Shown here: piece by piece, positions 1-11,145 of the stretch | Layout: each line of letters opens with the position of its first letter | Numbering within the stretch: the stretch's first letter is position 1 | NCBI GenBank assembly: GCA_949128115.1 | Contig: OX421964.1 | Span: 33,038,177 to 33,102,176, forward strand | Length of the DNA: 64,000 bases | Source: Anaspis maculata | Lineage: Eukaryota; Arthropoda; Insecta; Coleoptera; Scraptiidae | Reading direction: 5' to 3' | Notes under the pieces: model-generated | What the model saw: only the letters and a program-made list of their open reading frames with translations | Database searches by the model: none | What the model was told of the DNA's origin: nothing | Program-made: the position numbers and the translations under genes

Positions 1-192
1 AACAAAGTTGGTGCCATTGTCCGGGTAAATGTGGCTGGGGCGTCCACGCCATGTCACAAACCGGCGCAAAGACTGGATAAATACCTCAGAGGAAAGGTCG
101 GAAACAAGCTCCAAATGAAGTGCCCTCGTGGCACGACACACAAAGAAGCAAACGTAACATTTGGTCATACCTACTTGATCCCAAATCGTTGA
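1..192 (-). pseudogene. BEL/Pao retrotransposon integrase core fragment
   Basis: Read from 192 down to 1, the frame encodes about 64 residues of a retroviral-type integrase core. Visible motifs are CYVCFFVCRATRALHLELVS, then SLRRFVTWRGRP and SHIYPDNGTNFV. This is the usual BEL/Pao order: the A-x-HLE-V-DL segment, the RRF-RRGRP segment and the second catalytic Asp in the DNGTNF box. The reading is open to the window edge, so the rest of the pol gene would lie to the left. Upstream, the frame meets a stop (TGA read at 193-195) and no N-terminal zinc-binding HHCC segment is seen, so this copy looks truncated. Family membership comes from established motif knowledge; that it is inactive is inferred from the stop. 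Confidence 0.85.
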
Positions 193-1785
193 TCACTGCA
201 GGAACTTCTCAATATATCTTTTCAATATATCTCGCAAAATCAATGCGATTAAGTAAAAACTGAGTTCTACAATAATGCAAGCTGAAATTTAATCAAGACA
301 TTCCCAATTCCTCACCTGGAAAAATATCTGTACGATTGTGTTATTTCTACATCTCACTTCTATGGCCAAATGGCCATGTCTTTGATTCGAATATATCTAT
401 ACAATTAGCCTCAAATAACCTTTCGGCATAAAAGGTGCTACCGAGGCACGTGTTTGTAAAACGCTCTCATTTTTGGACCTCATAATATAGATCATTTGGA
501 AACATCTTTCTCGTTTCTTGTTCAAAGTTCTCCTAATTGTACCCCTAACATAAGAAACATCAATTCTCAACTGTGCGATTTACTTTACCATCAGCGCACG
601 CCGTGCGATTTACTTTACAGAACTCGTTACGCTGTGTGTAAGGACTCACTTAGGTTCCTAGTTATGCGGTATTCATCACTTACGGTAGTAGTGGTAGGTA
701 AATACTTTTTGTAAAATCTTGGTATCTAATATTTATACTACCACAAACTCCAGTATCTGCTGCATCGATCTTTCTTGCCAAGAGTGCTGATAGAAATAAA
801 ACGAAACGAAAAACGATAATCATACCTGTGCTCACGTGTTACAAAAGACACACAAAGAAAAAGTCTTCTTCCATGAGCACCATTCTATCGATTTTGTGTA
901 TAATATAACAAATGGGATGGCGACTATAGTGTTGATCCTTCTCTTTGAAGCGACAGGATACCATTAGAGAAATATCCTAATATTCTCGTTGTGTCGAACA
1001 TTGCTTCGATAAATCACGCGAAATTGATTACAAAGCAGACAACAAACTGTTGTCGATGTTGTGTGCAGCGCCTGAAAAATCTGAGTGGATATCTTGCTCA
1101 AATATTTACGAGAGTGGCGGAAGAACACACACGAGAGTTTTTTCACCTAACGTAGAAAAAATGGTCACCCTATGTACTTATGTAGGTACAATACCGTTGA
1201 ATAAAGCTCCATTTTATGAATTATTCAACAAGTTGCTTATATCGCAGAGAACGCGTTGTTTTAAACTTGCAAACAGCCAGTTGGTGCAGTACAGCTTATT
1301 TACAAATTTTCGTTAATAAAAAAAAACTCCTGCCCGGAAAGTTTAGAAGAAAATCGAACTTGTAGAAGTGAGAAAATACGTTCCTTCCAATATTCCGAGA
1401 ATCCAGGTAACTTGCTGGTATATTGTTTATTGTGTGCCTGCTTGGTCAATCATAATTATCCTTATTCATTGTGATTTTTTACTGGTATGATTTGGTGAAA
1501 GAATAGGTAACTTCGATTTGTTGAAGCATCAAAGAATTGGCGATCAATAGGGAAAGGGACAAAATTGTACTACATACTACAAAATTTAAATGCAAAGGAT
1601 TGCTGGAAAGATGAGCTAATCAGTGATGAAGGGTTTTCTTAATAATAATAATAAATGATATTTATTGAACTGTTATGTTGTTCAAAAGGCTATCGACCGA
1701 GGTCCTTCTGCCCTTAAACTACAATTTTTTTTTATTTTTTTTTTAAGATATTACTCAAAAAAGTGATTTACAACAACTTCATATT
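193..1785. other. No recognisable gene; AT-rich intergenic sequence
   Basis: Short open frames (496-714 +, 964-1146 -, 1050-1316 +) have no recognisable domain and no supported splice context. There is a short AAT-type run near 1640-1655 and a T-rich run near 1726-1745. I see no other structure. Confidence 0.5.
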
Positions 1786-1792
1786 TAAAGGC

Positions 1793-2020
1793 GGGTACTC
1801 ATCAGCGCGCTGTATCTGCAACTGCAACGTGTAATGCAACTGTTACTGTACCAAGATTCCATAGTGTGGACGGCGCGCGCGAACCTACCTTGTATCATTC
1901 GCCGCGAGCCGACCGCCGTAATGCAACTGATACTGCAACAAATTCCATAGTGTGTACGCTGTTCGCGAGCCTGCCGCGAGCCCAAGCTGCAACGTTCGCC
2001 GCGATCCGACCGCCTGTCGA
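1793..2020. repeat. GC-rich degenerate subterminal repeat, left end
   Basis: About two and a half degenerate units of roughly 85-100 bp each run: TGCAACTG-type string, then CCATAGTGTG, then a CGCG-rich patch with CCGCGA. CCATAGTGTG recurs at about 1858 and 1946. The composition is far more GC-rich than the flanks. Several ORFs here are by-products of the repeat. Confidence 0.55.
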
Positions 2021-2611
2021 TAAATGCCGCGAACACAAAGACGTTTTTTGTGCCAAAATAAAACAAACTAAGACATTCATACCAAAGTCGTAGTCAATAC
2101 GAAGTGACCATCGCACAATGTCATGGCAGAGTGGCCGGAAGGGAAGGCGGTGGTATAATTTGATTTATATAAAAGTTTCCCAATAATATGAAGCCCGAAA
2201 CATTCCAACTACTTTAAGAAGCCGTTGAAGGAAGACGCTCGGGCTGAAATACCCGCAGGGCTTGACACACCGGCCACTAGTTGCAACAAAAAAATGATGT
2301 CAATTCTCTATTCATACCTATAGAAAAGAAGAATAAAAAATTCAGCTTTACGATTTTAATTTGTAATTATTATTGAGCTGCTGTGAGTGCTGTGGCATTT
2401 GACTACGGTACATTTAAACCATTCGCGAAATACGGCGTTCGTTGAATAAGCAGTGACTTTTTTGCACAATTGCACAGTTGTTGTTGAAGCTCCTCACGAT
2501 TACGATCGTTTCAGAAGGGGAAGAAGAAAAACCTCTACGGGTCAAATTGTTGAGATTGAGGACACAACAACTTCATACCAACCCATCGTTTAATATCACT
2601 AAGTATTCCTA

Positions 2612-3622
2612 CAGGGTGTTTATTTGGAAAGTTATCACCCCTGATTTCTCGCCGCCAGAATTTTTCACAAGAAAACACCGAAAGAGGTCGATTTTTGGTT
2701 CGAGGGGGACATGTAGGACACATACTGCCAACTTTTTTATCTTCAACCCCTTCGCCCTCACCCCACCTTAATTCATAATTTCGAACAGCATTACTTTTCT
2801 TGTGAGGTACATCAAACTGAAGCCAATACAATTCTCTTTCCGTCAAACATATTTTCAATCATTTTAAACCACCCCCCAACTCTTGTAAAAATTTCTCTTT
2901 AATAATGAAAGGAAAATGTAAACTCCCGATGTAAACATATAAACTCCCGATTCTTGAGAAATAGACTTTTGAGCAGAAACAGGTCGATCTTTATTTCAAT
3001 GGGGTCATGTAAAACTCGTATGTGCAAATGTTCATCCTCAACCCCTTCGCCCCCACCCCCCACCTTACCTTACTTCAAAGGGGTGATTTAAAAAAAGATT
3101 GGAATAATTTTGACGGAAAGACAATTTTATTGCCCTCAATTTTATGCATCACAAAATAAGTGATGCTACTTGAAATTTCAAAGTAGGATAAAGTGGGGGC
3201 GAAGGGGTTGATGATGAAAAGTTTGCCATCTGTGTCGTATGACCTTTTTAAAATAAAAATCGACCTGTTTCTGCTGGGAAGTCTATTTCTCAAGAATCGA
3301 AAGTTTATAGGGGAAAAAGCTTCCTTTCATTAACAAAATAGAGGATTTTCACAAGGGTTGGGGGGCGGTTTAAAGACATTAAAAATATGTTTCGCAGAAA
3401 GAAAATCTTATTTCCTTCAATTTGATGTGTCACAAGATAGGTGATGCCAGTTGAAATTATAAAGTAGGGTGAGGTGAGGGCGAAAGAGTTGAAGATAAAA
3501 ATTTCACAGTATGTGTTGTAGATGTCCCCCTTGAAACCAAAATCTACTTGTTCCGGCGTTTTCCTGTAAAGACTTTTGGCGGCAAGAAACCAAGGGTGAC
3601 AACTTTTCAAATGAACATCCTG
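2612..3622. mobile_element. Palindromic CAGGGTG element, about 1.0 kb
   Basis: The left end CAGGGTGTTTATTTGG and right end …ATGAACATCCTG are inverted partners. The whole interior folds on a centre near 3117: the pair CAACCCCTTCGCC (about 2745 and 3037) matches GGCGAAGGGGTTG / GGCGAAAGAGTTG on the other side (about 3197 and 3479). Each arm itself contains two related sub-blocks, so four similar blocks are present. No coding capacity is credible. Confidence 0.75.
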
Positions 3623-3704
3623 TATAGTAAAATGACCATATAGATCTATTGTGAGTACTGACTTTATTTTTAAGCGCATTTTCGTAAGAAAATGACGCTT
3701 ATAT

Positions 3705-5026
3705 CGCTGTGCTAGAATGATAGTAAGATAACTTCAAATTTCTGATTTTCGGATTATTTCAAAATCTATAGCTCCAAGCTATTCTCTACCTGGTAAAAAA
3801 ATCGAATTACTCAGAATCATCATGGAAGTACATGAAAAATGAATATCTCACTGTTATAATTATCTGTTTTTTAAACAGTTCTGGTCTAATACTCGGACAT
3901 CTCAAAATGTTCTATTTCTTCTACTAAGAAATAGATCGAATTTGATCTTGCCTTCTGGTATAATACGAAGACATTTCAACATGTCCCAATTTTACAACAA
4001 ATCTGATTTGGAAATTTCAAGTTGTCCTTGTTTTTCATGTTATCTCAGTATTTTACTGTGAAAGATGTCTCACTCTTATACCAAAAAACCAACTGATTCA
4101 ATGACAGTCTTCAGATATTTCATTTTAACTCACTATTGCACAAACATACCCTCATGCGTTTGTAAAATATCTTACTTTTCTCTAAGTTGTCCCACTATTT
4201 GACCAGAAATGTTCCGTGAATTGTTTGAAATGACTTAATAATTTTAACTTATCTCCAATGTACATTGCCGTGATTTCGTTATCCACAGGTCAGTTTGTAT
4301 TGGGTAAAACTGAACCAAAACGATGGATAGATGCGGAGGCAGACTATATTGGTTGTAGCTATGGCCAATTCTGCCAAAAGTGAAAGAAATCGTGAAAATC
4401 GGTTCACAGGATGAAATGTTTGATGAAAAATCTTGAATAATTGAATGATAAAGTTATAAATTTTGACATTTTTCAATATTTGACACACGACAGTTAGCGA
4501 AACACTATCTACTCTTCTGAATACAGTTTTCCAAGGACTTTCAAATGAATTTCCAATTTCTGATAGTGACACTTTTATTTGTCAGATGACAGCCAAAAAC
4601 TAATGGGCTTATTCCATGTCATACAATACTTAAGGATAACTATGAAAAATATGATGAACCAGGCTATGCTTACTGTGCAATACTCGGACAACTTGAAAAA
4701 AAAGAGGGATAAATTCAAAATCACTCTACGAATTCCTGACGAATAGTAGGATAACTTACATGAAAAAACGGACAACTTCCAACAGAACCATTATTTCTAG
4801 CGATATACAAGGATATGTTCACTTTTTGATTTTTTTCTCAAAAAGTTAATGTGATTTCATAATGAATTCCTCACAGGTCTATCAAGAGCGATATAATACA
4901 ACTGGAAAATTAAAAAATCTCCGAAATTTCGAGAAGAAGAGTGTTTTTCGTTCTTCTGAAATGTTCAAGTGGCGATTACTCGAAACTATGTTTTTCAAGT
5001 TGTCTTACTATCATTCTAGTACAGCG
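3705..5026. mobile_element. TIR element (1.3 kb) with ATAT target duplication
   Basis: The termini CGCTGTGCTAGAATGATAGT and the reverse complement ending …ATTCTAGTACAGCG form TIRs of about 30 bp. ATAT flanks both ends (3701-3704, 5027-5030). The uninterrupted relative at 18329-18480 has a single ATAT at the equivalent point (…CCATATAAGCG…), which serves as an unoccupied-site control. The interior is not a palindrome. It holds scattered GACAACTT or GACATCTC-like motifs on both strands (for example about 3894, 4018, 4185, 4686, 4768), perhaps subterminal binding repeats. No transposase was found. Confidence 0.75.
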
Positions 5027-5329
5027 ATATGACCGGTTTGTCGGTCTGTCTGTCCGTCGGTCCGTGTAGAAATTAGGAAGTTGTGCTCCTCCTCGGGGAA
5101 TAAAGCTAGAGCCTTGAAACTTTTTCCGATGGATAGCTGAGGTTCCCAAGGATAACCAAAGAGCATTACTTTTTATCCATAAATAGGGTCATAGTAATAT
5201 CAAAAAACGAAGATTTCTCATATAAACTTTTGAAAAATTGACCTTCTCTCCGGGTAATGAAGCCAGAATCTTGTAACTAGAACTTTTTCCGATGGATAGC
5301 TTAGGTCTTCAGAGGTGGCCAGTGGACAG

Positions 5330-5575
5330 ATTGGATTTCATGATTGCGCCGCCATCTTGGTTGCCACATTGAAATCTCTTATTAGGGGAACGATTTTCAT
5401 GAAACATGGAACTTACTCTTGTCTGGTATGATCATCCTTATTTCCAAGCTGATTTTCATGATTCCGCCGCCATCTTGGTCGCCATACTGAAATTTCTTAT
5501 GAGTGGAACGATTGTCATGAAACGTGAAACCAACTCTTGTGTCGTATGAACATTCTCATTTTCAAACTGGACTTC
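5330..5575 (-). repeat. Two-unit minisatellite carrying GCCGCCATCTTGG
   Basis: Two units of about 118 bp share TTTCATGATT.CGCCGCCATCTTGG and TGCCA/CGCCATA.TGAAAT. On the minus strand each reads CCAAGATGGCGGC. Related units, in plus orientation, lie at 46730, 49430-49745 and 51350-51470. Confidence 0.6.
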
Positions 5576-5614
5576 ATTTCCATCATTGACAGATCTGCAC
5601 TAAGAAAATGCGCT

Positions 5615-7250
5615 GTTGCGACTCACGCACGTAGGGGCGATATTCAGTTGTTGTTTTATGTCTGTGCTATTCTTTTCACAAATACATAATATCAATTTCT
5701 TCACCTGGTTACTATAACCTATTTTCAGTATTTTACTTTCCCGACCCGTCCCCTCACTCGGAAGGGAAAGTTATGTGATGATGCAGGAAACCGTTCTGAC
5801 ACGACAGCTGCCAAACCGTTAACCCGATTGACTTGAAATTTGGTATTCAGACAGGATCTTGATGTCAAATAAGCTGATTAGCTTCTGTCATCTGTCATCT
5901 GTCAAACTGAAGTGTCACTATCAAAAATGACAGAAGGTTTATCTCACGAAACTTGACTTGCAATATGTCGTGTGAAAGCCCTGAAAAATCTGTATTTAGT
6001 ACAGTTTGAAATATCCCTCTAACTGTCACTTGTCAATGATTAATAAATGTCAAAGTTTAAAAGTTCACCATTCAATAATTCAGAATCTATCTGATGGATG
6101 GAACCAACTTTGACTAGAAGCAACACAACATAAGAACCAAACTAAGACTGCAGTTCGAGTTTTCCACCATTTTCTAGTCGGGCGTTACAAATTTTAGAAT
6201 TTTCTCCTGGCCGTTACCACCAGAGACAGCCACCCACCCTGGTTTTGACCAGAACGACCCGCGTTTGATGCAGGACTTCGGTCAGACGCTCTTTCTTGCT
6301 TGAGGATCGACTTTTTTCGAAAAATTTCAATTAATATCAAAAGTAGATTGCATTGGGCGTCGTGCAGGCTTGTTTTCGAATGCGACGCAGTACTGATTTT
6401 CCGACGGTGATTTTTTAAAAATGGAACTTACACATTCCGTAATCTCCAAAAAACTGCAGAGCAAACCTCGACATGCGGTAAGCTCCACGAAATATCCATT
6501 TCAAGTGCAGACTTGCTGCGGGTCATAATTGGAGGAAATATCAAAATAATTTTTGAAATCGAACCAACGGTTCTCGATTTTTCCACTCACGAAAAACTGC
6601 AAACTTCAACTTTTATCCCGTGCACAGATTTACAATTTTTTTTTCAAACAAGAGATAACTGGTTCTTGAACGTTTTTTAACAATTTTTTCTCCCAATTTT
6701 CCGGAAGTTTTCCAGTTGAAAATTTAAAACCAGCTTATCGTAGCTCTTGTCGTAATTTCCGTAGGCTCCTGGATACCAGTCGGGAAAGTTTTGTGTCGCC
6801 CACAACAGATTTCTTCTCCATGTAAAGATGAACTGACAAGTTTTAAGTTGTGCATCGTTCCTGACTAATTTTTATGCGCTCTGTTTATTTATGAAATAAT
6901 ATTGTTAATACTGGTATTTCTTGAAGAATGGCAAGCTAAAGAAGTTGTCCATGTGACTACAATTTTTTACAATATCTTCACAATGTTTCCAATCGATATC
7001 TTAGTATCAAAACATCATCAGAAATAATTGAGCCGAACTGTTAACTAAGTACATTTGTTTGAACTGGAGATCAAACTGCGTCAGAAAGTCTTTACAAATA
7101 CACTTTTCTCGAGCGGTAGTATTTCGGCAGCGTTTTTCTAACAGGGGCGACCCGAAAATCGACGGCCAAATGCGATGAAAACAGCTTGGCGGCATGTTGT
7201 GCGATCGCAGAGTGTTGCGGCATGTTCGTCAACGCGTACCTACACACACA
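5615..7250. other. Unassigned sequence, probably older transposon debris
   Basis: No gene was recognised. An inverted pair ACTTTCCCGAC (about 5733) and GTCGGGAAAGT (about 6779) could bound a 1.06 kb element, but I could not match longer arms. ORFs at 7007-7280 have no domain. Confidence 0.35.
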
Positions 7251-7261
7251 CACCTGAATGT

Positions 7262-7340
7262 GTTGCAGTATCTGTTGCATGTTGCATTACACGTTGCATT
7301 GCACGTTGCATTGCACGTTGCATTACACGTTGCAGATACA
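7262..7340 (+). repeat. 12-bp tandem repeat ACGTTGCATTGC, right subterminal array
   Basis: Four near-perfect 12-bp units (ACGTTGCATTRC) precede the right TIR of the 1789-7362 element. They correspond to the TGCAACGTGTAATGCAAC stretch just inside the left end. Confidence 0.75.
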
Positions 7341-7521
7341 GCGCGCTGATGAGTACCCGCCTTAATGTAGAGCTAATTTTTTGTGGATTTTTTTAAATTG
7401 TTTTATGGAAGTTGCTCTTCTTTCATGTCTTCGAGGATTTCCCTGATGGTAGGGTTTTCTTTTTAATCAATTACAGCTGATTTTCCTATGGAAATGCTGC
7501 AGTTTCTTGAAACATAGTTAG

Positions 7522-9710
7522 TAGTCCGGACGTTAGGCGCTAAAATATGGGTGGACTCTGCATTTTAAAGTTAAAACATGCCACTTGATATAGTTGTTGC
7601 ATGAACCATAATCTTCCGATTCAGAAGTGTAGACATCAGCGGCAGACGTGCAGGCTCTCTGTACAGGGTGAAGAAGGAAAAAGAAGAATAAAACATGGTA
7701 ACTCATAAACCAAAAGAGGTAGAGTCGTGGAAATCGGCATATATATCCCGATGTTCATGCCAATGAAATTCCATCGAACCATTTTCGAATATCCTGAAGC
7801 ATTCCTGAAATATCCTGAAAAACTCGTCTTCTTTCGTAACAATTAAATTTTAAGGTAAATCAGTGAGTTTTCAAAGTATAAGAGTGCCACTCGGTAGTTC
7901 TCCATTCAGTGATGTAATCAGTTGAAAATGATCGGTAGCCAGTGCCTAGGCCTACTATTTCCAGAAAAAAGACATTTAACTTTTTTCCTCTTCCCGGCAA
8001 CCATCTTGCGTTAACTATTTGCAGAATAATTAAGGAAGTGACTGGTTATTATAAAGTTGGTGAGGTACAACCATTTTACCACAAAAAAGTAACCTCGGCA
8101 TTGGTAACTGCCTTCTTGTAGAATAAACATTGTCATTCCAATTGTTTTTGGTTTTACAGACTTCCTTTGCTCGTCATGGCTAATGTCGTGATTGAAGGGA
8201 AGAACTACATTCGGCATTCTAATGCCTTAAACCTTGTCAAGTCAGCCACATAAATTTTTCATCATCAGTGGAGACGTTTGTCTCCGGCAGCTGATCAAAC
8301 AAAAGATGTATGATTTTTGTGTGAAAATTGCAAAAATTAAAACGGTTTCGCTGCGATCGGATGCTTTTTGGAGAGAGTATATTGCCGCAAAATGTTTAAT
8401 TTCACCTGGAAATAATCTTATAGGACTTGGTGTTGACATTGTCAACTGCAATGCTATACGCAAATTTGGTAAGATCATTTCAAACGACGCGGAAAGGACG
8501 ATAAGACTCTATTTTTTTTTCGGTTTTTGAGCAACAACTTTTCGTGGTTTTTCCACTTCTTATCCCCATATACAGGGACTGTAGGGTTGGCGCTGATGGC
8601 TTTACTTCTAAATTGGAAGAGTATGGTTCAAACAGTCACGGTGCCAAGTGGCATGTTCTAACCATACAGTGCAGGGTGCTTTTCGCCTACTGTTCGGATC
8701 GAGGTCCAAATATAGCTAATATTGCATTTTTCCACGCTTTTCACATCTTCCTCGTCTTTTATGGGACAGCTAGACACATCTGACCAATTTTTCTTGGCAT
8801 CACTGTTAACACCAGATTGCATCAAATTATTTGCAGGCTAATTCGTACCTCTCGAGGCAATAGATTTTCCTCAAGACGCATTCGATGACGACGAAACCTT
8901 ATATATTTTTGCAATTTTCGCACAAAAATGGTATATCTTTTGTTTGATCAGCTGTCTGAGACAAACGTCTACACTAATGATCATACAATTTTGTGACCGA
9001 CTTGACAAAATGTGAGGCATAAGAGTGCCTAACGTAATTTTTCCTTTCAATAGCCACATCAGCCATCATGAGCAAAGAAAGTCTGTAAAATCGTGAACAA
9101 CTCAAATGACAATGTTTATTCTAGAAGAAGGCAGTTCCTAATGTCGATGTTACTTTTTTTGGGGTAAAATGGTTGTACCCCACCAACTTTATAATTGCTA
9201 GTCACTTCCTTGATTATTGTGCAAATAGTTAACGCAAATGGCTGCCAGGAGGAGGAAAAAAGTTGAATGTCTTTTTTCTGGAAATAGCAGGCCTAGGCAC
9301 TGGCTACCGATCATTTTCAATTGATCACATCACTGAATGAAGAACTACCAAGTTTCACTCTTATTCTTTTAAAATTCACTGATTCACCAAAAAATTAAAT
9401 TTTTATTAAAAAAAACGAGTGTTCCAGAATATTTCAGATATGCTTCGGGATATTTGAAAATGGTTTGATGAAATTTCATTGCCATGAACATCGGGATATA
9501 AATGCCGATTAAGACGACTCTACCTCTTTTGGTTTATGAGTTACCATTTTTCTTTCTTCTTTTTCCTTCTTCACTCTGCACACAGAGCCTGCACGTCTGC
9601 TGCTGATGTCTACACTTCTGAATCGGAAGATTATAGTTCATGGAACAACTACACCAACTGGTATGTTTTAACTCTAAAATGCAGGGTGGTTTCCCCTAAC
9701 GTCCGGACTA
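7522..9710. mobile_element. 2.2 kb palindrome with TAGTCCGGACGTTA termini
   Basis: The left end TAGTCCGGACGTTAGG and right end CCTAACGTCCGGACTA are inverted, and arms of about 0.85 kb match throughout (for example CCAGTGCCTAGGCC at about 7943 against GGCCTAGGCACTGG at about 9290). Inside, at mirror positions, lie a CAGGGTG start (7664) and its degenerate partner CACTCTG (ending 9578). The spacer also holds a third, directly oriented copy of the right terminal region (about 8570-8710), with its GTTCGGATC in place of the terminal CCGGAC. ORFs such as 8234-8530 are not protein-like. Confidence 0.8.
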
Positions 9711-10096
9711 TAGGGGCTGATATTTGCTACAGATTTTAGCAGTTATTAATCTTGATTACTCGACTAGAATTCGCCAAAAAAACTTTTCAACGATTTTGGC
9801 TGTGATCGTCGTTGCCCCCTCCCCTCTTTCCTACGGATCCTACGTCGTAAGTTCTTCGCTCTAGACGTAAACGCAAATTAGGGGAAGCTGATGTATATTC
9901 AATGAAACACTGATAAATGGACTAACAAAGTGGATTTTATTATTTTATTTCACTTGCCAGAAAAGTTCAAATGAATTTGTCTCTTTTCTTAAAATACCTG
10001 ATACAAGAAGACTGAAAGAATGACAAAATGACACACAAACAAAACAAGAAAACTCAGTGAAATCAGTGCAAGAATATTACAACAAAACGCGAAAGT
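9711..10096. other. No feature recognised
   Basis: Unique-looking sequence between two palindromic elements. No gene, repeat or RNA was seen. Confidence 0.4.
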
Positions 10097-11145
10097 AAAC
10101 TGCGCAACAAATATGTTGTCGCGAGGGAAAAATTGGTCCGACTTTGGACCACAATAACTTTTGAATGACACAAACTATTTCGATTTCGTTTTCACGGTTA
10201 GTGAGATCAGTCTTTCCGTTATTCATCTTCAAGAGGTGAAGATCAGGAAGCTTCATGTAAAATATTTACAGGGTGAAATGTAAAACAGTGCAAAATTTCA
10301 GCAAATTAAACGGACCCCCATTTTCAGAATAATTTTTTTTCACAAATGCAAATGAAAGGATCATAAAGCGTGATGTTTTGGCTTGCGCCCAGTTTTGGAA
10401 TTTTTGGAATCGGAACTGTGGTTCTGACTTTATGATTTTTTTTCTCTTGGAGGATGCTGAGTTATCCTATCGCTACAAGAAAGACTATGTTAGCCCAGGG
10501 AGCCTGTCATCATCAAAAACTAAAATTGACCATCAGCATCATGTTCAGGAGGTCAAAATCACAAAGAAAGTTTGTTTCAGTTGTGAAAATCTGATCAAAT
10601 TCAATTTTTAAGAAAAACAGCCGTGTCGCCCATTTCGAATGGGCCCCTTTTTTGAAGTCTTGATCAAGGTATTTCAGATGGTCTGTAAGTCAAGTTTCTG
10701 AGAACCGTTTAAGCAACAATATTCGTGAATTGCAACCTCCCATCATCAGAATAACATTGTCTTCTTTGTACCGATAGGATAAATCAGCATCTTGCAAGAG
10801 ATAAAAATCATAAAGTCAGAACCATACTTCCGATTTCAAAAATTTCGAAACTGGGCGCAAGCTAAAACATAACGCTTCATAATCCTTCCATTTGCATTTG
10901 AAAAAAAAATTATTCTGAAAATGGGAGTCCGTTTAATTTGCTAAAATTTTGTACTGTTTTACATTTCACCCTGTAGATATTTTACATGGAGCTTCCAGAT
11001 CTTTACTTCCTGAACGTGAATAACGGAAAAACTGATCTCACTAACCGTCAAAACAGAATCAAAATGGCTCTTGTCATTCAAAAGTTATTGGGGTCCAAAC
11101 TCGGACCAATTTTTTCCTCGCGACAACATATTTGTTGCGCAGTTT
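10097..11145. mobile_element. 1.05 kb palindrome AAACTGCGCAACAAA…, with concentric CAGGGTG element
   Basis: Outer arms begin AAACTGCGCAACAAATATG and end CATATTTGTTGCGCAGTTT. The tip itself forms a small hairpin (CAACAAATATGTTG). An inner pair, CAGGGTGAAATG at 10269 and CATTTCACCCTG ending 10973, shares the same centre (10621). The same outer family recurs at 42031-43877. The ORF 10378-10611 is part of an arm and is not credited as a gene. Confidence 0.8.

Larger units (their letters stand above)
3673..5614. mobile_element. AGCGCATTTTC-ended repeat, interrupted copy
   Basis: The sequence starts AGCGCATTTTCGTAAG and ends AAGAAAATGCGCT. It carries a GTCTGTCTGTCCGT run (about 5038-5064) and a CTCCTCGGGGAATAAA block. 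It is the same family as 18329-18480, in the opposite orientation. That short copy shows the family is only about 150 bp when uninterrupted, so most of this span is inserted or extra sequence (3705-5026, plus a minisatellite at 5330-5575). The similarity continues about 25 bp past the right end (GACTCACGCACGT), so the true family boundary may lie farther out. Confidence 0.65.
1789..7362. mobile_element. Large TIR DNA-transposon footprint with TAA target duplication
   Basis: The left end begins AGGCGGGTACTCATCAGCGC and the right end is its reverse complement (…GCGCTGATGAGTACCCGCCT). TAA sits immediately outside both ends (1786-1788 and 7363-7365). The shared terminal part is about 35 bp, followed on each side by GTTGCA-rich subterminal repeats. 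A three-base TWA-type duplication with GC-rich TIRs resembles PIF/Harbinger elements, but no transposase was found inside. The interior is occupied by other insertions (2612-3622, 3673-5614). It could also be two solo copies of one family in opposite orientation; the matching TAA favours one element. Confidence 0.6.
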
